Made by a program: the position numbers and the translations under genes. This document shows, piece by piece, positions 24,171-33,400 of a stretch of 38,734 nucleotides of DNA; position 1 is the first letter of the stretch, and every line of letters starts with the position of its first letter. Origin of the DNA: Funiculus sociatus GB2-C1 (GTDB lineage Bacteria > Cyanobacteriota > Cyanobacteriia > Cyanobacteriales > FACHB-T130); the NCBI RefSeq assembly GCF_039962115.1, contig NZ_JAMPKJ010000056.1, positions 1 through 38,734 of the forward strand. The letters are read 5' to 3'. Below the pieces are notes generated by a model. It searched no databases. It saw only the letters and a list, made by a program, of their open reading frames with translations, and was not told where the DNA came from.

Positions 24171-26498
24171 TTATTGCTCATCTATTTTTAGCACCTGTTT
24201 TAACAAATTGCGTTCTTCGATAGGAAGCTCTAGCAAGACACGCGGATCGCCTTTTGTCTCCCGATAGCGAACAGCGGCATTGAGAAGACGCAGAGGGATT
24301 TGAAATTCTTTACAATCGCTCGTCAGTTCCCGCCACACCTCCAACCATGTCCGCGCTGCTTTGTCGCTAACCATTTCTGACATGAAAGCGGGAATGCTCT
24401 CTACAAGTCCTTTCCCCAATGGGGGGAGAACTTCGTGCTTTTTGTAAAGCTCTACTAGGGTTGTAATACGCGATCGCCATATCGCTGCATCGTGCGTGCT
24501 GTTGAAAAAGTTACGGATAATTGCCTTTGTATCTCCCGTGTCTGGTTCATCCGCATGGGCAAAGCGATTGAGCGCATCGCCCAACGCTGCAATGCCTTCA
24601 TCCCATCGGTTTAGCGGTAGTAACAACTCAGCACGGCTGAAAAAAACAAATGAAGATTGATCGCCAAGTGCGATCGCCTTATCCCAGGATGCTAGGGCTT
24701 CATCGTAGCGTTCTAGTTTGCTTAGCACCCAGCCTCTGTAGCGCCAAGCTGGGGCATATTTTGGCGCAAGCTTAATTGCCTGGTCGTATGATGCTAAGGC
24801 TTGATCATAACGTTCGAGTTGACCCAGCGCCACACCTCGGCTGATCCAAACTGGCGCATATTTCGAGGCAAGCTCAATCAACTGTTTGACTAATACCTCG
24901 TTTCGGTCTCTCTGAGCTTGCGAATTGTGGGGGTCAAGCTCCAGAACTTTGTTAAAAGATGCCAATGCTTGATCATAGCGCCCTAGGACGTTCAGCGTTA
25001 CGCCTCGAAAACCCCAAGCCTCCACATTATCTGGATGCAACTCAATTACTTTGTCGAAGGACATTAATGCTTTGTTGTGGTATTTGAGTAAAAACTCACA
25101 GAATCCCTGTACGAACAAATCTTCTATATCACCGCGAATTGCTACCAATTTCTCTGCTACTTGCAGGGCTTTAGTAAGGTCTTTACGCTCAACATGAGCT
25201 TTATACTCATTAACGTATCCTGCTACGCACTGATTTTCTCTTTCTGCTTCAATCGCCTGTAGCGCCAAAAGTACATATTGTCGCTCAAGGACAGCATCAG
25301 CCGAGAGCATCTCTAATCGCCGTTCTAACTCCGTCTGCGTGTACCAGAGGCGCAAAAAGTCCACAAATAACCGTATCGGCTCACCCCGTTGCTTCTTGAC
25401 TTCAAGGCAAAAGCGCATCAGCGGTTCGCGGATTTCATAATATGACTCGCGTCCAACAGGTTCGGAACTAACGTAGCCCATTTCTAAGAGTTTCTTGAGT
25501 TGGCTGGATGTTGTCTGATGAGTTATAAAACAGCGTTGAGCAATTTCTTTGACGGTGACAGCTTGGCGGCGATCGCATAACACATCAACAATCTTGCGCT
25601 GCTGCGGCGAGAGACACTTCATCCGTTCCTGGTAGTAAGGCGTTAGATCATCCAACATTGCCATAAACGCTTCCACCAGTTCATCAAGCGACTTGCGGGT
25701 GAGGAACGCGGAGAAAATAATATAGACGCGAGGACTTCCACCAGAAAGGTAATGGACAGCTTCGATGCGATCGCGTCCGGTTGGGGTTTGGATAAAAGAT
25801 TCTAGATCGCGATCGCCCTCCAGTTTTGCCACATTCGTCAATAGCTGCACCGCTTCATCCAATGTCAGGGCTTTCAAATAGCGGACGCGGAAGAAACCAT
25901 AGAAGGGCGAAGTCTGAAGTTTGACTCCATTAAATAAGCTCTGAGCTGTCGCCAAAATTGTGCAAAAGGCATTTTCTTGCAGGTATGCACGCAGTTGTTT
26001 TTGCCCTTCGTCATCCAACCCCGCAAACACCTCATCCAGGTTTTCCATCAGAAGGAGCAGCGTCCGATTCCCGATGACTTCTTTGAGTAATGCAGCTGCT
26101 ACACGCTCAGCATCCTCAGCTGGTAATTCGTAAAGCGATTCAACACGCTCAACCAGTTGGGCATCCTCATACTCTTTGTGCAATGCTCGAAAGATACGCA
26201 GTAGCAAGTCTAGAAAAGATGTGACACCCCATTCGTCCTCTCGTAACCATGCGATGAGGAGGCGATTTTGTAGGTCATCCATCTTGCGGATGCGATGATA
26301 AACCAGTGAAATAAAGTGCGTTTTACCAATACCACGCGGTCCGATCAGTAGCGTGTAATGCTTTGATGGAGTTGTTGCACTTTCGCGGATAAGTTCAACT
26401 AGCTGCTGTGCTAGCTTATGACGTTGGACAAAGATATTTTCTAACGCTTCGGGCGTCATCAAACTAGGGGTGAAGCGAGACAGGTATGTTACTTTCAT
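24171..26498 (-). CDS. AAA/STAND-type ATPase with winged helix and TPR repeats
   Basis: This protein of about 775 residues has three parts. An ATPase domain (about 20-280) carries Walker A LLIGPRGIGKTHF (53-60) and Walker B LLLLMENLDEV (147-157). A winged-helix domain (about 297-365; SPQQRKIVDVLCDRRQAVTV, then TSSQLKKLLEMGYVSSEPVG) resembles MarR-type DNA-binding helices. TPR units span about 445-635 (AWGFRGVTLNVLGRYDQALA; APAWRYRGWVLSKLERYDEA). This layout is that of a STAND signalling NTPase: TPRs sense and ATP switches. The ATG at 26498 follows the preceding gene's stop by five bases, with GAGG upstream, so the two are translationally coupled; an upstream TTG at 26528 would overlap that gene. 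It is probably cytoplasmic. The target is unknown. Confidence 0.88.
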   Translation of the reverse strand: MKVTYLSRFTPSLMTPEALENIFVQRHKLAQQLVELIRESATTPSKHYTLLIGPRGIGKTHFISLVYHRIRKMDDLQNRLLIAWLREDEWGVTSFLDLLLRIFRALHKEYEDAQLVERVESLYELPAEDAERVAAALLKEVIGNRTLLLLMENLDEVFAGLDDEGQKQLRAYLQENAFCTILATAQSLFNGVKLQTSPFYGFFRVRYLKALTLDEAVQLLTNVAKLEGDRDLESFIQTPTGRDRIEAVHYLSGGSPRVYIIFSAFLTRKSLDELVEAFMAMLDDLTPYYQERMKCLSPQQRKIVDVLCDRRQAVTVKEIAQRCFITHQTTSSQLKKLLEMGYVSSEPVGRESYYEIREPLMRFCLEVKKQRGEPIRLFVDFLRLWYTQTELERRLEMLSADAVLERQYVLLALQAIEAERENQCVAGYVNEYKAHVERKDLTKALQVAEKLVAIRGDIEDLFVQGFCEFLLKYHNKALMSFDKVIELHPDNVEAWGFRGVTLNVLGRYDQALASFNKVLELDPHNSQAQRDRNEVLVKQLIELASKYAPVWISRGVALGQLERYDQALASYDQAIKLAPKYAPAWRYRGWVLSKLERYDEALASWDKAIALGDQSSFVFFSRAELLLPLNRWDEGIAALGDALNRFAHADEPDTGDTKAIIRNFFNSTHDAAIWRSRITTLVELYKKHEVLPPLGKGLVESIPAFMSEMVSDKAARTWLEVWRELTSDCKEFQIPLRLLNAAVRYRETKGDPRVLLELPIEERNLLKQVLKIDEQ

Positions 26499-26503
26499 AC
26501 TGC

Positions 26504-27664
26504 TTAACACCTCTGCATCTGCCACCAACGTTGAATCAAAGGAAAGCGAAAGTAATAGCCTTCAGGTTGCAGGCTAATGTAGTGATCTTGCTGAATTAGT
26601 GTCAGTACATCCCTTGCTCTTTCACGATCTGCGTTACTCAGCTGAGACTGAAGTCTGTTAAACAGTTCATCAAATGGCAGTGGTTGATTAGTAACTGCCA
26701 AAATATCCAGCAGGTTCAGCACCAGCTGTTTTTCGTCGTTGGCGTAGTAGGTGTCAATTCTCTCGCGGTAGTAACGCAAATCCCAAGGATCTTGTGCATC
26801 AATAAGATAAGAGTTGACAACCTCATCGACCATTGCAATATTCACTGTGTCATCCTCTTGTACCAGATGGTCAACAATGTGATGAATAAAGTAGGGGATG
26901 CCATCTACAGCAGTTGCGATCGCTTGCGCTGTTGCCTGTAAGTTGTCCGTCTGGATACTTTCTCCCTCTAGCAATCGCCGCGCTAATTCCTGAGCGTCAG
27001 CAGGTGACAGTGGCGGCACGTCTACAGTTTTCATATCGTTTGTTGGACGGTTGGCATACCCTGCTCTTTTGAGGGAAGTGAGGACGTTGTGTAAGCCAAT
27101 CGAGCCTGTATAGACCATCCGCAACTCCGAGTGCGTCTGACGCAGCGATCGCAGCGTGTCTAGAATTTCCATTGCCGCACTCTCGCCTTCTCTCTTCTTA
27201 ATGTTGTCGAGCATCAACGGCATTTCATCCCAAAAGAAAATTACCGTGCTGTCTTGATGCTCCACTAAGTCTTCTATGGTTTTAGAGAGCAGGGTTTTCC
27301 ACTGCTCGGCAACATTATCAGGAAACTTAACCACGCCACCTATCTCAAAACCTGTCAGGTTTTCCAGCCATTGCCTCGCTTTCGCCGCCGTCCGTTTTGA
27401 ACCACTTAAATAGCCCTCCACATCCTCAAAGATAGTCTGGGCAAATTCCAATGGCGATCGCACTTTTTCCAGGTCGCGATAAACAGGTAACTTGTTCGCT
27501 GGAGCCTCCGCTCTCATCTTCTTAAGAATGCTGGTTTTCCCCATACGCCGCTCTGCGCTGAGGACGAGGCTCTGTCGCTCCAAACTACGCCACAAGCTCT
27601 CAATCAGTCTATCCCGTCCAAAAACCTCAGATGGAGCGATTTCTCCCCCTGGATTGGCTCTCAT
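26504..27664 (-). CDS. AAA-type ATPase, first gene of the AAA-NADAR operon
   Basis: This 386-residue P-loop ATPase opens with the EVFGRDRLIESLWRSLER motif typical of the archaeal-ATPase/novel-STAND group. Walker A is degenerate at its first glycine (SAERRMGKTS, about 36-45). Walker B is VIFFWDEMPLML (about 141-152). A sensor-like arginine region (MVYTGSIGLHNVL) follows. The C terminus is a small winged helix (VLTLIQQDHYISLQPEG, then FRFPLIQRWW). It is directly coupled to the second ATPase (five-base gap), so the two probably form a hetero-complex. The ATG at 27664 has AAGG at 27672-27675, a perfect TATAAT about 24 bases upstream and a dyad beyond it. The function is not known. Confidence 0.88.
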   Translation of the reverse strand: MRANPGGEIAPSEVFGRDRLIESLWRSLERQSLVLSAERRMGKTSILKKMRAEAPANKLPVYRDLEKVRSPLEFAQTIFEDVEGYLSGSKRTAAKARQWLENLTGFEIGGVVKFPDNVAEQWKTLLSKTIEDLVEHQDSTVIFFWDEMPLMLDNIKKREGESAAMEILDTLRSLRQTHSELRMVYTGSIGLHNVLTSLKRAGYANRPTNDMKTVDVPPLSPADAQELARRLLEGESIQTDNLQATAQAIATAVDGIPYFIHHIVDHLVQEDDTVNIAMVDEVVNSYLIDAQDPWDLRYYRERIDTYYANDEKQLVLNLLDILAVTNQPLPFDELFNRLQSQLSNADRERARDVLTLIQQDHYISLQPEGYYFRFPLIQRWWQMQRC

Positions 27665-27671
27665 TTATCAG

Positions 27672-27714
27672 CCTTAGATTTACGTTGATTATATTGTACG
27701 TCACGCATGACGTA
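27672..27714 (-). promoter_or_regulatory. Promoter and operator-like dyad of the ATPase operon
   Basis: On the minus strand, a consensus -10 box TATAAT (27688-27693) lies about 24 bases before the ATG of the first ATPase gene, with a ribosome-binding site AAGG at 27672-27675. Just upstream, in the -10/-35 spacer, is a perfect inverted repeat TACGTCA-TGCG-TGACGTA (27697-27714). No -35 box is recognisable, which suits a regulated promoter. A dimeric regulator bound here would cover the promoter; the winged helix of the second ATPase is a possible candidate. Confidence 0.65.
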
Positions 27715-27797
27715 TATTTGATAGAAATAGTAAGGGAACAGCCAGATCGCGTAGTATTTTTCGCACTTCATTAATGACTTAACTAACCCAAACTTCT

Positions 27798-29675
27798 TTA
27801 AACATGGTCTAATTCAAAAATATTTTCCCACGCTGAAAATATTCTCAGGCAATTTCTACCTTCATTTTTAGCTTTATAAAGCGCTTGATCCGCTTGATGT
27901 AATAGTTCTTTAGAGTCAACTAAATTTACTGCACTGGCGATCGCGCCGCCGATACTGATAGTAATTGATAAAACTAGGTCGTCAGAAATTTTGAAGGGAG
28001 CGTTAGCTACACATCCACGCAAAGATTCGCCATATTCTAAAGCAGCTTGCATACTTAAACCCAGCGTGATGCAGACAAACTCTTCGCCACCATAGCGATA
28101 CAGCAAACTTGAAGGGCGGGAAGAAGATTGTAATCTGGCAGCGATCGCTTGCAGCACACAGTCTCCCACCGTGTGGCCATAAGTATCATTAATTCGCTTA
28201 AAATGATCTACATCGAGCAGAAATAAACACAAATAGCGATAGCGAGTATTGGCATCGCGGTTGCCTACCTGTCGCAGCATATGAGGCAATGCTTGATCCA
28301 TTGCGCGACGATTCAACACACCCGTTAGCTGATCTGTCAAAGAGAGAGATTCTAATAATTCAGTCCGCGCCGTCAGTTGCTGATTCACTTGTCTGAGTGC
28401 CTGATTAGTTTCGCTCAATTCTTGCGTTAACCGTTGCAACCGCAATCCAGCTCCCACTCTTGCCCGCAATTCACTCATATCAATCGGCTTTGGTAGATAC
28501 TCATCTGCTCCTGTATCTAAACCCTCAACTCTGTCTTTTATATCGCCACGAATCGTTAGTAAAATAAAAAATGCTAGCGATAATTCTGGATCGGATTTGA
28601 CCTGGCGACACACTTCCAGTCCATTTATTACTGGCATCATCCAATCGCAGATAATTAGATGAGGGCGTTCTGAGTGTGCTTTCATTAATCCCTCTTCACC
28701 ATCACTGGCTACCGTGACCTCATGGCCCATGAGCTGAAGAGAATTCTTTATTACTAATCGAACGCTCGGATCGTCATCAATAATTAAAATTCTTGCCATA
28801 GAGCCGACCTGCATCCTTACAGTTTTATCGGCAGAAATAATTAATGGAGTTTCAGGATCCATATTTTCGCACTCAATTATTTTATCCAAAAAAGATTGGA
28901 TACGTTGCAAATAATTTTCTATTTTGTGCAATAACTGACTAGCTGCCTCTGGCATTTCTTGTTGAGCTTGAAGTTCTAACTGTCCAGCTAGAAATTGCAG
29001 GTGTTTGACACCTACATTCGCACTGGCACCCCTAATTTGATGAGCCTTATGCGCTATAGTTACAAAATCATTGGCAAATATTGCTGTTTTTACAGTTACT
29101 AAATTATCTTGGGTGTCTTGCACAAAGGCTTGTAATATTTCTCTCTGCAATACCCTATCGCCAAGAGCTATATCGTTTAATCGGTTTAAATCCACCAACA
29201 GATTTGCGTTTGACTCATCTGTGACGATCGCAGCTGTAGGGATATCTTTAATTGGTGGTAATTGGAATGCCAACTCTTGTTTATTTTTTAAAATTACCTC
29301 AATCCAAGTTTCTAACTTGGCTGCTAATTCTTCCTCACTAACAGGCTTAATTAGGCAATCATCCATGCCAACACTCAGACATTTTGTTCGGTTGGCTGTC
29401 GTTCCATTCGCAGTCATAGCGATCGCAATTATCTTTCGCTTCGCACCTTCTAAATGACGAATCCTTTTAGTCGTTTCATAACCGTCTAGCACTGGCATCT
29501 GACAATCGATTAGTACAAGCTCATAATTAACTTGTGATATCATCCATAAGGCTTCTTGACCATTCGCGGCTACATTGGCTTCATAGCCTAACTTTTTTAA
29601 CTGTTTTAGGACAACCTTTCGGCTCACAAGGCTATCTTCTACTAACAGAATTTTTATGGCTGTATGCTTTGTCAT
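27798..29675 (-). CDS. Response regulator REC-HPt-REC-GGDEF (diguanylate cyclase)
   Basis: This protein of about 625 residues has two receiver domains, one phosphotransfer domain and a c-di-GMP-synthesising output. REC1 (about 7-128) has phospho-acceptor Asp57 in [15 protein letters not shown]. The HPt domain (about 165-265) has His212 in AHKAHQIRGASANVG, with Arg in place of the usual Lys. REC2 (about 294-412) has Asp344 in IICDWMMPV. The GGDEF domain (about 445-615) has an intact GGEEF active site (529-533) and the LDVDHFKRINDTYGH motif. The inhibitory RxxD site before GGEEF is absent (RPSS), so no product feedback is expected. The ATG at 29675 is preferred to an upstream TTG. It is probably driven by the hybrid kinase encoded divergently at 30482. 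Confidence 0.9.
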   Translation of the reverse strand: MTKHTAIKILLVEDSLVSRKVVLKQLKKLGYEANVAANGQEALWMISQVNYELVLIDCQMPVLDGYETTKRIRHLEGAKRKIIAIAMTANGTTANRTKCLSVGMDDCLIKPVSEEELAAKLETWIEVILKNKQELAFQLPPIKDIPTAAIVTDESNANLLVDLNRLNDIALGDRVLQREILQAFVQDTQDNLVTVKTAIFANDFVTIAHKAHQIRGASANVGVKHLQFLAGQLELQAQQEMPEAASQLLHKIENYLQRIQSFLDKIIECENMDPETPLIISADKTVRMQVGSMARILIIDDDPSVRLVIKNSLQLMGHEVTVASDGEEGLMKAHSERPHLIICDWMMPVINGLEVCRQVKSDPELSLAFFILLTIRGDIKDRVEGLDTGADEYLPKPIDMSELRARVGAGLRLQRLTQELSETNQALRQVNQQLTARTELLESLSLTDQLTGVLNRRAMDQALPHMLRQVGNRDANTRYRYLCLFLLDVDHFKRINDTYGHTVGDCVLQAIAARLQSSSRPSSLLYRYGGEEFVCITLGLSMQAALEYGESLRGCVANAPFKISDDLVLSITISIGGAIASAVNLVDSKELLHQADQALYKAKNEGRNCLRIFSAWENIFELDHV

Positions 29676-30481
29676 ATAAATGTTTAAGAATTTAACTCTT
29701 GATATGGGCAATATGCCGATAGGGACTGTATAATATTTTACATAAAGTAGCAGAGTTTAATATTTATTATTGCGGTTAATTTATTAAGTTACCTGTTTTT
29801 GCTCCGCGTGTAGAAACTTGGCATCTAACGTTTCTTTACTAGCATGGCAAAAAAATTAATTTTTAGAATAAATTTCTATGGCACCTACATCTACACTATT
29901 TTTATATAGATTAAAAGTAAGATGCCCATGAACTTTGCTGGCAACAAAGGATGGAAGAGCATAAGAACACTCTTTGCCCTTATCCCATTTTGGATTTTAG
30001 ATTTGGCTCCCAGTGAAGGAGTTTCTTGGAATCCGATGATTTTAGATTTTGAAAGTGCTACCAGTAGCTAGTTTCAGAAATTAAAGTGTTGCACGGATCA
30101 CAGCAAGTGGTATTACCCCTCTTCTTGTAAAGCAACATAAGTGCTTCCTTATTCATACTAGACTCAGCATCAAGATAGACATCCAAACGCGATCGCGCAG
30201 AACAAAACATGAAAATCTCTTTTCTCCGACTCTCACCCCCTGCCAAGAACTCTCCCTAATCAGACCGCCAAACTCAAGCGCCCCAAATTTTAAGATTGAA
30301 GTTTCCGTTTATTAGGTATTTTTATGGGGGATTAGGAGCTAAAAAATAGGAAACAGCCCGCTTGAAGGTGCTATTACGTAGCTTTTCTGAGGGCGGTCGC
30401 TCTTTATTTCAGTAACTTTATAATATCGCGCGTTTTCACTACACCAGTACCAATGAAGATTCCATCATCACAGCAAGAGAA
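29676..30481. other. Intergenic region between divergent signalling genes
   Basis: These 806 bases hold no convincing gene. A TATAAT at 30419-30424, about 60 bases before the hybrid-kinase ATG, is a candidate -10. Heptamer-like units (ATTTTGG / ATTTTAG / ATTTGGC at 29987-30007; ATTTTAG / ATTTTGA at 30039-30052) show further STRR material. A 62-codon minus-strand frame around 30058-30246 with several cysteines (GNTTCCDPCN) has no ribosome-binding site or recognised family and is left out. Confidence 0.5.
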
Positions 30482-33400
30482 ATGAAAGCACCTTTACCAG
30501 ATAACGAACAAGAACGGATAGAAGCGCTGCGGCAGTATGAAATCCTCGACACAGAGGCAGAACAAGCATTTGACGATCTGACACGGTTAGCGGCATACAT
30601 CTGCGGCACACCAATTGCTGTAGTTAGCTTAGTTGATACAGATCGGCAGTGGTTTAAATCAAAAGTTGGTCTAGCAGCACCAGAAACTTCCCGCGATATT
30701 GCATTTTGCGCCCATGCCATCCTGCAAACCGAACTATTCGTGATTCAGGATGCAACCCGCGACTCGCGGTTTGCTGATAATCCCCTAGTGACCAACGACC
30801 CCAACATCAGATTTTACGCAGGTACTAATCTGACAACACCAGAGGGATTGCCAATAGGAACCTTATGTGTAATAGACTCTGTACCGCGAGATTTGAGTCC
30901 CGAACAGAGGCTGGCATTAGAAGCGTTGGGTCGCCAAGTAATGACGCAGATAAACTTGCGGCGAAATAATCGCGATTTGGTACAGCTACAGCAGCAGTTG
31001 CGTAAGAGTAAGGAACGCTACGAGGTATCAGTCCAAGGTTCCAGAGACGGATTATGGGATTGGGATATTGAAACTAATCAAGTTTATTTCTCGCCGGCTT
31101 GGAAAAGTATGCTGGGTTTTGCAGAGCATGAAATCGAAAATAATTTTTCTGAGTGGGAAGCACGCCTGCACCCAGAAGATCGCGATCGCGCTCTTGCAAC
31201 CATTCAAGCTCATTTCGAGGGCTTAACACCATATTACGAATTAGAACACCGCTTGCTGCATAAAGATGGCACCTATCGCTGGATTCTAGCTCGTGCATTA
31301 TTGCTAAGAGATGCCAACGGCAAACCCTCCCGTATGGCGGGTTCCCATACCAATATTACTGAGCGCAAGCAGTCGCAGGACAAGTTGCGAAAAAGCGAAG
31401 AGTCTTTCCGGTTATTGGTAGATGGAGTTAAAGATTACGCAATTTATATGCTCGACACCACCGGACACATCGTCAGTTGGAATGCGGGAGCAGAACGTAT
31501 TAGTGGTTTTAGCGCCGAAGAAGCCATTGGTAAGCACGTTAGTTTTCTTTATGAGCCTGGAGAAAACCAGCAAAGTAAAGTACAACAAGAATTAGAGATA
31601 GCGATCGCCAACGGTCGTTTTGAAACAGAAGGCTGGCGCATCCGGAAAGATAGAACGCGGTTTTGGGCAAATGTTGTAGTCACCCCATTACACGATCCAG
31701 CAGGACTTGTGTGCGGCTTCTCCAAAGTGACGCGAGACGTCAGCGAGAGAAAACGCCAAGAAGAATCACTGGCTCTAAACGCCCGGCTTGCCAACTTTCG
31801 CGCCGATATCGATTCTGCCCTCGCTCAGAGCGACACGTTTGCAGGCATTTTGCAGCGCTCTAGCGAAGCAATGGTACAGCATCTGGATGCAGCCTCAGCT
31901 CGGATCTGGACACTGAATCGGGAAGAAAACGTCCTGAAATTGCAAGCCAGTGCCGGGATAGACGTACAAATTGATAGTTTCTCTAGCCGTGTTATTGTTG
32001 GCAAATCACAAATAGGCGCGATCGCTAAAAGTGGCAAACCCTACTTAACCAATTACGTCATCCACGACCCTCTTCTAGGCGATCAAGATTGGGCAATTCA
32101 GGAGGGAATAGTCGCCTTTGCTGGATATCCCCTCATAATCACAGGAACTCTGGTGGGCGTGCTGGCAATGTTTTCCCGCCAACCGCTCAGCGAATTTGTT
32201 CTCAAAGCCTTGGAATTTGCCGCTGACGAGATTGCACTGTGGATAGAGCGCAAACAAGCACAAGAAGAAGCCAGGCGGCAGAATTTGCGAAGTCAAATCT
32301 TCGCCGAAATCACCCTAAAAATCCGCCAGTCCTTACAACTAGAAGAAATTCTCCAAACCACAGTCAGCGAAGTGCGAAAATGCCTGCAAGCCGACCGTGT
32401 AGTGATTTATCGGATTTGGGCAGATAAAACTGGAAAAGTCGTAACCGAGGACGTAGTTGCTGGCTGCTCTGCGATCTTGGGGCAAGATATCGCCGACAAT
32501 TGCTTTCAAGCAGATTACTACCCTTTATACCGTCAGGGAAGAATTCGCGCGATCGCAGACCTAGAAGATTCTGACATTCAACCTTGCCATCTCGAACTAC
32601 TGCAAAAATTTCAAGTCAAAGCCAATCTTGTCGTACCCATCTTGCAAAAAGATGAACTCTGGGGACTGCTAATTGCCCACCAGTGCGCCCGCCCCCGAAA
32701 ATGGTCTAGCTTTGAAATTGATCTTTTGCAACAACTAGCCGACCAACTTAGCATTGCCCTAGCTCAGTCCCAACTCTTAGAAGAAGAAACCCGCCAACGT
32801 CAAGAGCTAGAAATCGCCCGTCGGCAAGCCGAATTAGCAAGTCATGCCAAAAGTACCTTTTTGGCAAATATGAGCCACGAAATCCGCACCCCCATGAACG
32901 CCGTCCTGGGAATGACCGGACTGCTTTTAGAAACCCCCTTGAACCCAGAACAAAAGGATTTTGTGGAAACGATTCGCATCAGCGGAGATGCGCTTTTGTG
33001 CTTAATTAACGAAATTTTGGACTTGTCTAAACTGGAGGCTGGCGAGATGGATCTTGAAGTTTTAGACTTTGACCTTTCCACCTGTGTCGAAGAAGTATTA
33101 GACTTACTCGCTCCCCAAGCCCATGCTAAGGAGTTGGAAATTGCCGCCTTAATCTACCGCAATGTTCCCACCCAACTTCAGGGCGATGTCGGTCGTCTGC
33201 GGCAAATTCTCACCAACCTGATTGGCAACAGCATTAAGTTTACCAGCATCGGGGAAATAGTCGTGCGGGCAGAACTCCAATCAGAAGCCCCCACCTCAGC
33301 CACCATCCGCTTTTCTGTAACCGATACCGGAATTGGCATTGCAACAGAAGACCAGAACGAACTGTTTCAGCCCTTTTCTCAGGTAGACTCCTCCGCCACC

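Noticed and set aside
30058-30246. 62-codon minus-strand frame with four cysteines
   Set aside because: No ribosome-binding site, no family match by eye, and surrounded by repeat-like DNA; kept only as a note in the intergenic entry.
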